Shown here one piece after another: positions 18,687 to 28,003 of a DNA stretch of 64,000 nt; position 1 is the stretch's first letter, and the number at the start of each line of letters is the position of its first letter. The stretch is from Arachidicoccus ginsenosidivorans (lineage in GTDB: Bacteria; Bacteroidota; Bacteroidia; Chitinophagales; Chitinophagaceae). The position numbers and the translations under genes are program-made. Under the pieces are notes generated by a model. It did not search any database. It worked only from the letters and a program-made list of their open reading frames with translations, and had not been told where the DNA came from. The stretch covers positions 4,526,001-4,590,000 of the forward strand of contig NZ_CP042434.1 of the NCBI RefSeq assembly GCF_007971385.1. The letters run 5' to 3'.

Positions 18687-18751
18687 TTTATTTATTTTTG
18701 GAGTGAAAAATAAAATGAAGTTACTATTATGATTTAATAGCAGAAAGCTTT

Positions 18752-19087
18752 CTATTCTACAAATTTTGCGCTCTCCAGCCTTGGTATAAATCTCTTTAAT
18801 TCTTTAATCTGATCACTCAGGGCTTCTGAAGTGGCAGTAAAACCGCATTTATATTCAAGCTCTGATTGTATGACCTCCAGTATGCCAATGGTATATAGAA
18901 TTTTACTATTCATTTTGACCATAGATTCTTTGGACAATTTTTGGTAAATCCCCTTTATATACTCGCGGGTTTTTAATGAAGAGGCGTCCATCGTCATTCG
19001 GCAGTCAAATGGATTTTCAATAAGCGCCCTAAACCCAACTTTGTCAGCTAGCTTTTTGGCGACTTTATAATTGCGTTCACTTCCCAT
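18752..19087 (-). CDS. Hypothetical protein
   Basis: 111-aa soluble protein starting MGSERNYKVAKKLADKVGF, with a helical C-terminus rich in charged residues (SDQIKELKRFIPRLESAKF). It lies 65 bp upstream of the membrane protein in the same direction, possibly one transcript. Not recognised. Confidence 0.45.
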   Translation of the reverse strand: MGSERNYKVAKKLADKVGFRALIENPFDCRMTMDASSLKTREYIKGIYQKLSKESMVKMNSKILYTIGILEVIQSELEYKCGFTATSEALSDQIKELKRFIPRLESAKFVE

Positions 19088-19116
19088 AATTGCTATACTC
19101 AGTGTGGTCCTGATAA

Positions 19117-19605
19117 TTGGTTTTTCCTGTAACAGATGGGGCAGTATTGTTAAAGTTAGCGCTATATGCCGAATTTCATCTTCAGTATTTTCTAAAATTA
19201 AAAAAAATCCAACAATATTATGACGTTAGGTTTTCCAAATTTGATTTCAGTGAAATTAATGCTCAAAATATCGAAACAGTAAATCATCTTATAGAAATAA
19301 TGGATGGTAAAGAAATACGTAGCGATATTGGAAATGGTGCGGTTCAACTAACATATGATGACATTAATTTATATAAAAAAGAAAATATGAGAATGTACCT
19401 TAAAAGGAAAAACTTAATAGAATCGACGAATTTTCCAGTGAAAGAAATTCTTCATGGCACAGAAATAAACATAGGGTTCGCTAAGTTAAGAGCTGAGGGG
19501 ATCGAATTTCTCAATACCAAACAGCTACTTAATGGCAATAAAATACCGGTACAATTTAAATGCCGTGAACTATGGATTTCTTACCATAGAAAAAAGTCCA
19601 ATTAA
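19117..19605 (+). CDS. Hypothetical protein, start uncertain
   Basis: Reading frame of up to 162 codons. The only start near the beginning is TTG 19117; the next ATG is at 19300. The body (VKEILHGTEINIGFAKLRAEGIEFLN) looks coding. The first 30 residues are less convincing, so the gene may be 5'-truncated or frameshifted. It diverges from the neighbouring minus-strand gene. Not recognised. Confidence 0.35.
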   Translation: MVFPVTDGAVLLKLALYAEFHLQYFLKLKKIQQYYDVRFSKFDFSEINAQNIETVNHLIEIMDGKEIRSDIGNGAVQLTYDDINLYKKENMRMYLKRKNLIESTNFPVKEILHGTEINIGFAKLRAEGIEFLNTKQLLNGNKIPVQFKCRELWISYHRKKSN

Positions 19606-20017
19606 ACCATTAATCCATAGGTTTATAAACTGAGGAAACAAATAATTTAATTTATAAAAATATAATAATTTAATTATCAAGCCCTATGGTTATTTTTCCA
19701 TATAATTATTATTAATTATTAGGTTGTTGTCTTAGATATATGCCCAAGATAACACTAAAGAGTGTTATCCATTATATAAATATCTAATCAATTGTTCCAA
19801 TTCAATCTTTTTTAGATTGTTTATAGAATAACTCTTTAATAATATAAAATATTGGCAACCAAGTCTTAAAAGCTTCTGTATTAATTAACAACTTAAATCT
19901 GACATTGTAAATTTACGACGAATTGCGAGGTATTTGCAGAGGAGGTTTGGTTGTATTTATTGGCAATAGTAACAAATTTTGATTAAATTGCCATGTTTAA
20001 TAAAAATGGAGCCTATT
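19606..20017. other. AT-rich intergenic region
   Basis: About 410 bp, very AT-rich, with several short direct and inverted runs of TAATTATTA but no ORF. The 3' part is presumably the promoter region of the following lipoprotein gene. Confidence 0.4.
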
Positions 20018-20488
20018 ATGAGAAACCTATTATTTTTTGTTATTGTTATTGCTACAGTAGGTATAACCGCTTGTTCGAAGTATAGCGACTCGTCTTTACA
20101 TCCCATTGATCCTGTGGTAAGTGCTATTAAGGGTAAGTGGTCTGTTCATTCCTCATCTGGGATAAACGTTCCATCGGATGCCGCATTAGGTAAGTCTCCA
20201 TTTTTAGATACCCTAGTTTTTACTGGTAGTAACGGTTATTTTATCATTGACAACAATGACACAATTGACCGGGGGCAGTTTTCTTTAGGGCAGGGTGAAG
20301 CAATAAATGGGGATGGGAAATTACAACCATACGATAGTATCTTATTAAAGACAAGTTCTTTGGCAAGTAACTCAATTTATCCGTCGGTTTACTATTTTAA
20401 TATAAAAGCAGATACGTTAATTACAAGTCCAAATTTTTACAATGACCCTTTCCTTACTGAGAAGGTTATAAATTATATCAAAAATTAA
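20018..20488 (+). CDS. Hypothetical lipoprotein
   Basis: About 156-aa protein. Start chosen at MRNLLFFVIVIATVGITACSKYSD, a classical lipoprotein signal with the lipobox Cys at residue 19 and GGAG a few bases upstream; the frame extends upstream with a poorer TTG start. The mature part (IKGKWSVHSSSGINVP, FLDTLVFTGSNGYFIIDNNDTIDRGQFSL) resembles small lipocalin-like secreted domains common in Bacteroidota, but no family is assigned. Likely cargo of the integrated element. Confidence 0.6.
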   Translation: MRNLLFFVIVIATVGITACSKYSDSSLHPIDPVVSAIKGKWSVHSSSGINVPSDAALGKSPFLDTLVFTGSNGYFIIDNNDTIDRGQFSLGQGEAINGDGKLQPYDSILLKTSSLASNSIYPSVYYFNIKADTLITSPNFYNDPFLTEKVINYIKN

Positions 20489-20560
20489 AGAACCTAACCG
20501 GTTTATAAGGAGTCCCTGCTATTTCATTTTTTTTCAATATGGATACTTGAGTTAATAGAT

Positions 20561-20587
20561 TTTGGCTGAAGGTTCACTTCAGCCAAA
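20561..20587. terminator. Bidirectional terminator
   Basis: TTTGGCTGAAG (20561-20571) and CTTCAGCCAAA (20577-20587) form an 11-bp perfect stem with a 5-nt loop, between the convergent lipoprotein and integrase genes. Confidence 0.65.
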
Positions 20588-20596
20588 GCCATAATT

Positions 20597-21850
20597 TTAA
20601 TTTATTTCGAGCATTAGAAGCTCATCATTTTGGCCGAAGAGCTTCCTTTTTAACTGTCCCATATTTTCATTAATCTTTTTCCTAGTGACCTTTGCATACT
20701 TTTGTGTTGTGGATAGTTTTTTGTGGCCAAGCATCTTACTGACGGTTTCGATTGGAACGCCATTTTCCAAAGTAACAGTCGTCGCAAATGTGTGTCTGGC
20801 TGTATGCGTGGTCAATTCCTTATGGATACCACATAAGTCTGCGATCTCTTTGAGGTAGGCATTAAATTTTTGATTACTGTTGATGGGCAATAACCTACCT
20901 TTTTGTTGGCAAAAAGGATGGTTGCTGTATTTCTGAAGTATACCTAGCGGAATTGGAAAGAGGGGAACACACTCTGCGCTGTTTGTTTTTTCCCGGTTTT
21001 TAGTCACCCAGACGCCTCCATTGGGCCCTTTGAATAGGTTTGCCCTGGTAAGGCCACTTACATCAATATAGGCATATCCTGTGAAGCACATAAATACGTA
21101 ACAATCTCTGGCTTCGCTTAATCTGGGTAGGTCAATCTGTTTTGTAATGATGGTGTGCAGCTCATCAATTTCTAACCTTACAGGATGATCTTCCTCGTAA
21201 TTACATTTATAAAGTGCGGCGGGGTTTGTCCTAATCCAACCTCGTCCGTGTGCCATTATGAATACGGATTTCGCCTGGGCAATTTTTTTCATGGCTGTAT
21301 TGTTCCCTAAATCGCAATTCGTTAACAGGTAATGGGCAAAATCTTCCATAAAAGAAACATTGATATCGGAGAGCTGAATATCTTCTACCCTATATTCTTT
21401 TTTAATAAATTGCTTGACATATTCAAATGTTTTTTCATACTTATTAAGCGTTGTATCCGATAACTTTCCTTTTTCCTTTAATGCCTTACGTCTCTCGATA
21501 AAAAATTTAAAGGCATCTCCAAGGGTTTTCCGATCTGTCGTTTTTCCGAGGTATTCATTTTTCAGCATTTGGGCGGTAACAATCTTCCCCATTGTGACCA
21601 GTCTGCTTTGATGGCTATGAAGTGCTGTTCTTATAGCTTCTAAATGCCGGTTGATATCTTTGGTAGCCGGACTGTTACCTTTCACCTTTTGGGCTTTATG
21701 ATCCCACAAGTGAGGTTCAATACTTCGGTTCGTTGTAATCTCCGCTCTTTTTTTGTTGATTGTAATTCTCATGCATAGTGGGGAGATTCCGTTTTTGAGT
21801 CTGCTTTTTTTGACCCAAACTAAGATTGAAAAGCTTTGATTTGTCATCAT
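20597..21850 (-). CDS. Tyrosine recombinase / phage-type integrase
   Basis: 417-aa site-specific recombinase. Residues 1-100 are the Bacteroidota arm-binding domain (FSILVWVKKSRLKNGISPLCMRITINKKR). Residues 105-205 are the SAM-like core-binding domain (LGDAFKFFIERRKALKEKGKLSDTTLNKY). Residues 225-400 are the catalytic domain: LSEARDCYVFMCFTGYAYIDV with the first Arg in this region, HTARHTFATTVTLENGVP containing the H-x-x-R box, LGHKKLSTTQKYAKV with the late His and the Tyr nucleophile. Its position 256 bp from the 3' end of tRNA-Ser points to integration at that tRNA. The frame is intact, so it may still be active. Confidence 0.92.
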   Translation of the reverse strand: MMTNQSFSILVWVKKSRLKNGISPLCMRITINKKRAEITTNRSIEPHLWDHKAQKVKGNSPATKDINRHLEAIRTALHSHQSRLVTMGKIVTAQMLKNEYLGKTTDRKTLGDAFKFFIERRKALKEKGKLSDTTLNKYEKTFEYVKQFIKKEYRVEDIQLSDINVSFMEDFAHYLLTNCDLGNNTAMKKIAQAKSVFIMAHGRGWIRTNPAALYKCNYEEDHPVRLEIDELHTIITKQIDLPRLSEARDCYVFMCFTGYAYIDVSGLTRANLFKGPNGGVWVTKNREKTNSAECVPLFPIPLGILQKYSNHPFCQQKGRLLPINSNQKFNAYLKEIADLCGIHKELTTHTARHTFATTVTLENGVPIETVSKMLGHKKLSTTQKYAKVTRKKINENMGQLKRKLFGQNDELLMLEIN

Positions 21851-21924
21851 TCCATTTCCGTTTTAAAAGTTGATCAAATTAATGTCATTTGAGCTCCTTT
21901 GAATTCCTTTGACCTGTTCGCCCT

Positions 21925-21992
21925 AACGCTGTACTGTAAAGGTTTACAGCGTCTCGCGGTTACCAAATATAGGAATCAAAATTGGTAACCGG
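21925..21992. promoter_or_regulatory. Cluster of inverted repeats between integrase and tRNA (candidate recombination/excision site)
   Basis: Two neighbouring palindromes lie upstream of the integrase start: ACGCTGTA...TTTACAGCGT, then CGGTTACCAA at 21957-21966 paired with TTGGTAACCG at 21982-21991. A further partial copy, ATTGGTACC, follows. They could be integrase arm or core sites, or the integrase operator. No matching copy was found elsewhere in the window. Confidence 0.4.
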
Positions 21993-22044
21993 ATTGGTAC
22001 CTCGCAGGATGGATTAGAATGGGGTAAATAAGGTTGGGAAAATT

Positions 22045-22082
22045 AAAAAAACCGCCTAAATTGTATAATTCAGACGGTTTTA
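22045..22082 (-). terminator. Terminator of tRNA-Ser
   Basis: AAAACCGTCTGAATT-tatac-AATTTAGGCGGTTTTTTTAATTTT on the minus strand: imperfect stem with a T7 tract, 24 bp after the tRNA. Confidence 0.7.
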
Positions 22083-22105
22083 AGTCACTTTGGATGCATT
22101 ACCAG

Positions 22106-22194
22106 CGGTGAGGGCGGGATTCGAACCCGCGGTACAGTTTAACCCGTACGGCAGTTTAGCAAACTACTGATTTCAGCCACTCATCCACCTCACC
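22106..22194 (-). tRNA. tRNA-Ser (GCU)
   Basis: On the minus strand, GGTGAGG pairs with CCTCACC (acceptor). GGTTCGAATCC is the T arm. The anticodon arm GTAGT-TTGCTAA-ACTGC gives anticodon GCU, decoding AGC/AGU. A long variable arm (CGTACGGGTTAAACTGTACCG) is the class II mark of serine tRNAs. Length is about 89 nt; CCA is not encoded. The 3' end faces the integrase gene. Confidence 0.92.
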
Positions 22195-22277
22195 GGTTTT
22201 GCTGAAAGCCCATCGTTTCAATGGGAGGCAAAAGTAATTCGTGGCAATGTTATTTCCAAATTTTCTAAGGTAAATTT

Positions 22278-23711
22278 TTACATTGAGGCCAATTGTACTT
22301 TTTGGGTAAGTTCCAGGACGTTTTCCTTAAAGATCGTATCGGTATCCATCAGATCTTTGACTGTCTGACAACTATGGATAACGGTTGTATGATCCCGACC
22401 CCCAAAATGCTCCCCTATTGTTTTGAGAGAGTTTTTAGTGAAATTCTTGGACAGATACATCGTAATCTGGCGAGCCTGTACAATTTCTCTTTTTCTGGTC
22501 TTTTCCAGCAGGCGGTTATAGGGTACATCAAAATATTCACAGACCAGCCGCTGAATGGTATCAATGGTGACTTCCTTATTGCTGGTCTTGATGATGTTCC
22601 TAAGGACTCTTTTGGCCAGGTCAATGTCAATTTCCCTTTTATTAAGGGAAGATTGGGCTAGCAAGGAAATTAAGGCACCTCTCAGCTCCCTTACATTGGT
22701 ATTGATATTATAAGCAACGTATTTAACAACATCCGGAGACATTACCAGACCTTCATCGCGCATTTTCTGTTCAAAAATCTCAATCCTGGTCTCATAATCT
22801 GGTACCTGGATATCTGCGCTTAAGCCCCAACGAAACCGGCTCAGTAGCCTGTCCTGCAGTCCGTCCAGGTCCTTGGGGGATTTATCGGAAGTAAGGATCA
22901 GCTGTTTACCGCTCTGCTGCAGATGGTTGAAGATGGCAAAAAAGGCATCCTGGCTCTTTTCAGCCCGGTTGAAAAACTGTACATCATCAATCATGAGTAC
23001 ATCGACCAGCTGGTAGAAATTAATAAAATCATTAATTTGATTATTGCGGCTGTGATATTGAAACTGATTGATAAACTTCTCACTGCTCACATATAAAACC
23101 ACCTTATTATGGTGCAGTCGCTTAACTTCATTGCCGATGGCATGCAACAGGTGGGTTTTACCCAGACCGGAACCGCCATATATAAATAATGGGTTAAATG
23201 AGTTATTACCCGGTTTTTCTGCAACGGTCTTTCCAGCTCTTCTGGCGACCCGGTTGCAGTCTCCTTCCACAAACTTGTCAAAAGTATCCTCACTGTTCAG
23301 CTGAGGGTCGATCTGCATCTTTTTTATGCCTGGAATCGCAAAAGGATTCACATCACTATTGCGGTTGATCCGCATAGGCAGTTCCAGCGTATTAGACACA
23401 TCTGATTTCGTTTGAGTAGAAGCCAGATCCATATGTCCCCTGCCACTGGTATTACCGCTATCGATCATAATACGATATTCCAGTTTGGCCTCCTTGCCTA
23501 ATTGTCTTTTTAAGGTCTTGGCCAGCAGTGTTACATAATGTTGTTCTAAATATTCGTAGAAAAAGTTACTAGGTACCTGTATTAATAAAACATTCCCCTT
23601 AAGCTCAATAGGAACAATCGGCTCAAACCAAGTTTTAAAGTGCTGCCATTCGACAATATCCTTGATGATATCAAGACAGTTCGCCCAAACAGATTCTGCC
23701 GTTTTATTCAT
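22278..23711 (-). CDS. dnaA: Chromosomal replication initiator protein DnaA
   Basis: AAA+ initiator that binds DnaA boxes and opens the origin; 477 aa, a normal length. N-terminal domain I begins MNKTAESVWANCLDIIKD. A variable linker spans residues 85-115. The ATPase has Walker A GGSGLGKTHLL near residue 180 and Walker B VLMIDDVQFF near residue 240. The C-terminal DNA-binding domain carries GGRDHTTVIHSC. The frame is intact. It marks the start of core chromosome to the right of the tRNA-Ser integration site. The 770 bp upstream show no obvious cluster of consensus DnaA boxes, so the origin may lie elsewhere. Confidence 0.97.
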   Translation of the reverse strand: MNKTAESVWANCLDIIKDIVEWQHFKTWFEPIVPIELKGNVLLIQVPSNFFYEYLEQHYVTLLAKTLKRQLGKEAKLEYRIMIDSGNTSGRGHMDLASTQTKSDVSNTLELPMRINRNSDVNPFAIPGIKKMQIDPQLNSEDTFDKFVEGDCNRVARRAGKTVAEKPGNNSFNPLFIYGGSGLGKTHLLHAIGNEVKRLHHNKVVLYVSSEKFINQFQYHSRNNQINDFINFYQLVDVLMIDDVQFFNRAEKSQDAFFAIFNHLQQSGKQLILTSDKSPKDLDGLQDRLLSRFRWGLSADIQVPDYETRIEIFEQKMRDEGLVMSPDVVKYVAYNINTNVRELRGALISLLAQSSLNKREIDIDLAKRVLRNIIKTSNKEVTIDTIQRLVCEYFDVPYNRLLEKTRKREIVQARQITMYLSKNFTKNSLKTIGEHFGGRDHTTVIHSCQTVKDLMDTDTIFKENVLELTQKVQLASM

Positions 23712-24484
23712 AGTTACTTAAACGTATTTAATATGTTATTACCAATTTAAGGGGTAGAGGATTACAGAAATACCTGCACAATCATCGTTTTATATTCCCG
23801 TAATTGTGTACGAAAGTGGGACAATAATGTTGAAAAAAAAGTTTTTATTTTTAATTTTTTTGTGCATAGAATATTAATTAAATTCCTTCCAAATAAAATA
23901 TTGATAATTTCTCTATTCCCTTGTCTCACGGGCATTCTGCTCACCTATAATCTACATCTCCCCTTTTTATTGTTTAAAATATAAATTTTACCTATGCAAA
24001 ATTTACATTCCCAAAATCGTTCGTTTTTGCACATTCGCTAAATTGAAAAATGATCGCCACTTACATTTTTCTGGTCACTTCCCTCCATGCAATTCTTGTA
24101 CCCTTTTAGGCGTACGAATCTTTTATTATTAAAGCCGACAATTTACCAGACCCTGATCACAAACAAAGGCACATTAGGTTACCCCCTATTTGCACAAAAT
24201 CTACAATAAATAGCTAAAATTATGTATTAAAAAAATCCAGATGCAGCATGGTTCCTCTGGCACACATTCTTACTTCTCTTACTGCAACAATTACCCTGCA
24301 TAAGGCAAACTTGAACGGTTCTTTGCAACAACAGATGCCAATTGCCAGCGTGGCTTTCGTTAGGTCCACTTATATATGTTATATTATAAGTCTCAGCGGG
24401 CATTTTTTTATGGGTGTTTCTGGTTTCTGCTGTGTTGTATTTGATCCGGTTCAGGCCGTTTTAAATGCGGCTAACAAGATACGA
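23712..24484. other. Long intergenic region upstream of dnaA
   Basis: 773 bp, AT-rich, between dnaA and the acyltransferase gene's 3' end. I searched by eye for TTATCCACA-like boxes on both strands and found none; only weak partial matches such as TGTGCATA occur. ORFs in it (for example plus strand from 24248) lack coding character. It must contain the dnaA promoter. Confidence 0.45.
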
Positions 24485-25231
24485 TTATTTTTTAAATTTG
24501 ATCAAAGCTTTTTCCATTTCTGAAAAAACTTTTTCCTTAAGTGCACCTACTTCTTTATCGCTATAACCGGTGACCGGAATTTCCGGAAGGTACACCGTTC
24601 TGCACTTGCCAGGTGTCATGCCAAAAAGGCTGCTCGGGGGAATTCTGTCTGCGGTATCCAAAAATAAAACTGGTTTTATGGGGGTGTTTGTTTCAAGGGC
24701 CATTTTAAATGCGCCATCGTAAAATCTGGCCAGCGGCTGGCCGCTCTCATTAAAACTGCCTTCAGGGAAAATAAATATGGAGATACCTTGTCTTATTACT
24801 TTGGTCAAGCGTCTAAGGCTGGCCGCTTTACTATGAATGGAACCCCTGTCTACGGTGATGACAGCTGCCTTATAAATAATCCCAAAAAAGGGTACTTTGG
24901 CAAGCTCAGCCTTGCCAAGTACACGCACGGGTTGATGCATAGCGCGCATGAGTTGTGGGATATCTAAATAAGAGCTGTGATTAGCCACGAATATATAAGC
25001 TTTTTTTCTGTCATGTGTTCCCTGGTATTGCTCTTTATATCGGAACCCGATTAACCGATACCACAAAATGGCCCAGATCCGACAAGCACCATAAATCAGG
25101 ATACCTCCCCTCCTGTTATCCAACACCAGGGTGAGTAGTGCACAAGGAATGACAAAGAGCATAAGTACGCTAAACATAATGATGGCATAAACCACATAAA
25201 TAATTTGAATAAACCGTAAGACTGCCCTCAT
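24485..25231 (-). CDS. 1-acyl-sn-glycerol-3-phosphate acyltransferase (PlsC family)
   Basis: Transfers an acyl chain to lysophosphatidic acid in phospholipid synthesis; inner-membrane associated. 248 aa. A hydrophobic N-terminal segment (residues 10-40) precedes the HX4D catalytic motif NHSSYLD near residue 85, followed by FPEGSFNESGQPLARFYDGAFKMA near residue 155 (glycerol-phosphate binding) and IKPVLFLDTADR. The frame is intact. It is a stand-alone gene between dnaA and the phosphodiesterase. Confidence 0.9.
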   Translation of the reverse strand: MRAVLRFIQIIYVVYAIIMFSVLMLFVIPCALLTLVLDNRRGGILIYGACRIWAILWYRLIGFRYKEQYQGTHDRKKAYIFVANHSSYLDIPQLMRAMHQPVRVLGKAELAKVPFFGIIYKAAVITVDRGSIHSKAASLRRLTKVIRQGISIFIFPEGSFNESGQPLARFYDGAFKMALETNTPIKPVLFLDTADRIPPSSLFGMTPGKCRTVYLPEIPVTGYSDKEVGALKEKVFSEMEKALIKFKK

Positions 25232-25490
25232 GAAAAGTCAGATATATAATTGGAGATAAAAAAATAGCAAGTAACCAGGCTTTATATTGTTTTATTATAA
25301 TAACAGCAAAGCCTGTTTACTATGATGATTAAAAGTAGCATTTCCCAAAGATAAAATCAGCATCACCTAGAATTTAATTTTAGGTTTTCCAAGAATTGAG
25401 GAACTTTGCTGGTATTATTTATATGGCCCAGCGTTCTAACACCCTCTACAAATTATAACACCTTTAGGACGGCGGGTATAAAAACATATT

Positions 25491-26806
25491 ATGAAACTAA
25501 GTTATCTATATGTAAAGCGCCTCTTTTTATGTGGACTTATTGCATTTTGTTTAATAAGTCCTTTAAGTATTACAGGCCTCTTGGCTCAGGATACCGTTCA
25601 GCAGGTAGTGCCGGGCAGAGAGAATCTGCCGGCACAAGAAAAAAAGCCCTATTTGATTATGATCTCTATTGATGGCTTTAGATGGGATCTGGCAGATAAG
25701 TACAATGCCCGTTTTCTAAAAAAGATGCGCAGTTGTGGTGTTGAGGCAAAGTCCATGCAGCCAAGTTACCCCAGCCTGACCTTTCCGAATCATTATGCCA
25801 TTATAACGGGCTTATATCCCGCGCATCATGGCTTGGTCGATAACTATTTTTATGATCCAAAGAAGCAGGCGACCTATAAAGTAAGTAATAAAAATGCAGT
25901 GCGGGACAGCAGCTGGTATGGAGGTGAGCCTTTGTGGGTGCTGGCTGAAAAGGCCGGTATGTTGACTGCCAGCTTTTATTGGGTGGGGTCAGAGGCTGCG
26001 ATAGACGGGGTCCGTCCCACTTATTATTATAAGTATAACGAAAAGATTCCCATTGATAGTAGAATCAGCGCTGTAAAAAGCTGGCTGGAATTACCTGAAG
26101 CCAAACGTCCGCACCTGATTACCTTTTATTTTCCTGAGGTAGATCATATGGAGCATCTCCATGGCGTAGACGCCCCCGAGACAGCAGCTGCGGTAAAGTT
26201 TGTTGATCAAAGTATTGAACAGCTCTATGACAGCTGCAAGCTGACCGGTCTGCCGATTAATTTTATTGTGTTATCAGATCATGGCTTTGCCAATCTGGAT
26301 ACCACCAAATATCTGAGCGCTCCTGTCCTGGATACCAGTCATTATCTGATTCGGGGGGCAGTGCGCTTACGCATATTTATGCGAGGGATGAAGTGGGACA
26401 GAGAGGTTTAAGTAAGCTCTATAAGCAATTGAAATTGAATGCTACTCATTATAAAGTTTATAAGGCAAGCAAGACACCCCACTTTTGGCATTACCGTACT
26501 AAAGACGATCCAAATGGGCGTATTGGCGATATAATCCTTGTGCCTTATCCACCATACTCATTTTATTTTGGCGGCAGAAAAGGACTTGGCGCACATGGCT
26601 TTGATAATAGATTGCAGGACATGCAGGCAACATTTTATTGCTGGGGACCGGCATTTAAACAGCACCAGCAGATCAAAAGTTTTCCTAATGTAGCTATTTA
26701 CCCAATGGTGGCCCGGCTCCTCGGAATTGAGATACCTAAAACGCTTAAAATAGATGGTAAGATAAAAACCTTGGCACCGATTTTAAAAGAGAAGGATGGC
26801 CATTAA
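25491..26806 (+). CDS. Ectonucleotide pyrophosphatase/phosphodiesterase (alkaline phosphatase superfamily), one frameshift
   Basis: Exported NPP-type enzyme, about 438 aa after repair. A signal peptide (LFLCGLIAFCLISPLSITGLLAQ) leads into MISIDGFRWDLADKY, with the first metal-binding Asp, and PSYPSLTFPNHYAIITGLYPAHHG, with the Thr nucleophile in LTFPN. FYFPEVDHMEHLHG and VLSDHGFANLDTTKY carry further metal ligands. The frame breaks at a G6 run at 26353-26358; one extra G gives IRGGSALTHIYARDEVGQRGLSKLY. The C-terminal part holds GAHGFDNRLQDMQATFYCWGPAF with the last metal His. A homopolymer error is likely. Confidence 0.87.
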
Positions 26807-27131
26807 AACTACGGGCATTAGTAGAAGGGGCAGCGACAGTAATGGCGATGTAAGCGTGATTAAGCAATAAAAGGCAACCATTCAGCAAAATTAAGCTTCA
26901 ATAAGCAAGAATAAGCTACAATAAGAAAGGGGTGGATTGCGCCTTCCAAGTTTTACTTGGACGACGCAATCCACCCTTGGTATATAATTTTACTTATTTT
27001 ACTGGCTTTACCCGTATTTATTATAAGGCTTGGCTTACTTTTATTCAGCTATTGCCGCAAGTGGAAATGGAAGTGGCCGTGGAAATGATCCAGGTTTATA
27101 AGTTGATTTAGCTATATAGCTATAAGGCTAT
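26807..27131. terminator. Convergent intergenic region with bidirectional hairpin terminator at 26929-26977
   Basis: GGGTGGATTGCG (26930-26941) pairs with CGCAATCCACCC (26965-26976); an inner TCCAAG/CTTGGA stem extends it. It serves the convergent phosphodiesterase and yebC genes. Just upstream are four imperfect repeats of AATAAGC (26870-26925). Confidence 0.7.
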
Positions 27132-27854
27132 TTAGCCCATATTGTGAAACACCTTATTGACGTCGTCATCCTGCTCCAGTCTTTCGATCAGTTTACTGAC
27201 GTCTTCCGCCTGCTGATCTGTGACCGGTACGGTAACGGTAGGGATCCATTCCGTTTCTGCACTAAGTGGCGTGATATTTTTATCTTCCAGTCCTTTTTGC
27301 AAATTACCAAAATCCGTAAATGCACAGCGCAGCACAAGGACCGGATGATCATGATCATCCACGGAATCGCCCATTTCTTCCAGACCTGCATCGATGAGTT
27401 CCAGTTCCAGTTCGTCGGGATCCAATCCTTCGGGATTTAGTTTAAATACCCCCATTTTCTTGAACTGGAAGCTCACAGAACCGTGGGTGCCTAAAGAGCC
27501 GCCCCCTTTATTAAAGTGAGACCGGACATTGGCTACGGTTCTTGTGTTATTATTGGTCGCTGTTTCTACCAGTATGGCTACACCATGCGGGGCGTAACCT
27601 TCATAGAGATGTTCTTCGTAATTCTCCGTATCATTTCCCAGGGCTTTTTTAATGGCTGCTTCTACCCTGTCCTTAGGCATATTGACGCTTTTGGCATTCT
27701 GCATACAACGTCTGAGTGCCGCATTGGTATCTGGATTGCCTCCACCTGCCTTAACGGCTATGTTGATTTCCTTGCCTATGCGCGTAAATTGCTTGGACAT
27801 TTTATCCCACCTGGCAAACATGGTGGCTTTTCTGACTTCAAAAATTCTACCCAT
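27132..27854 (-). CDS. YebC/PmpR family DNA-binding regulator / translation factor
   Basis: 240-aa member of the YebC/TACO1 family, known as transcription regulators and more recently implicated in translation of proline stretches. Near the start it has KATMFARWDKMSKQFTRIGKEI and KAGGGNPDTNAALRRCMQNAK. Mid-protein motifs are YEEHLYEGYAPHGVAILVE and NKGGGSLGTHGSVSFQF, and late on ETEWIPTVTVPV. The N-terminus departs from the usual MAGHSKW. Frame intact. A consensus -7 box sits 18 bp upstream of the start codon. Confidence 0.9.
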   Translation of the reverse strand: MGRIFEVRKATMFARWDKMSKQFTRIGKEINIAVKAGGGNPDTNAALRRCMQNAKSVNMPKDRVEAAIKKALGNDTENYEEHLYEGYAPHGVAILVETATNNNTRTVANVRSHFNKGGGSLGTHGSVSFQFKKMGVFKLNPEGLDPDELELELIDAGLEEMGDSVDDHDHPVLVLRCAFTDFGNLQKGLEDKNITPLSAETEWIPTVTVPVTDQQAEDVSKLIERLEQDDDVNKVFHNMG

Positions 27855-27871
27855 AAATTTTAATTGATGCG

Positions 27872-27879
27872 CAAAAATA
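27872..27879 (-). promoter_or_regulatory. Bacteroidota -7 element for yebC
   Basis: TATTTTTG (TAnnTTTG consensus), 18 bp upstream of the yebC start, implying a very short leader. Confidence 0.45.
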
Positions 27880-28003
27880 AAGGTTATTATTGAATTTTGA
27901 AAACCGCGGTACTGTTACAACCCTGCAAATGAGGCAAAATATTTGCAGATTAAGCTTTAACTTCGTCGTCCCTTTATTAAAAAATCAGAAAAGAAAGAAC
28001 CAC

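Noticed and set aside
24248..24523. Plus-strand 91-codon ORF upstream of plsC
   Set aside because: Overlaps the 3' end of plsC on the other strand and its translation has no family features; likely a shadow.
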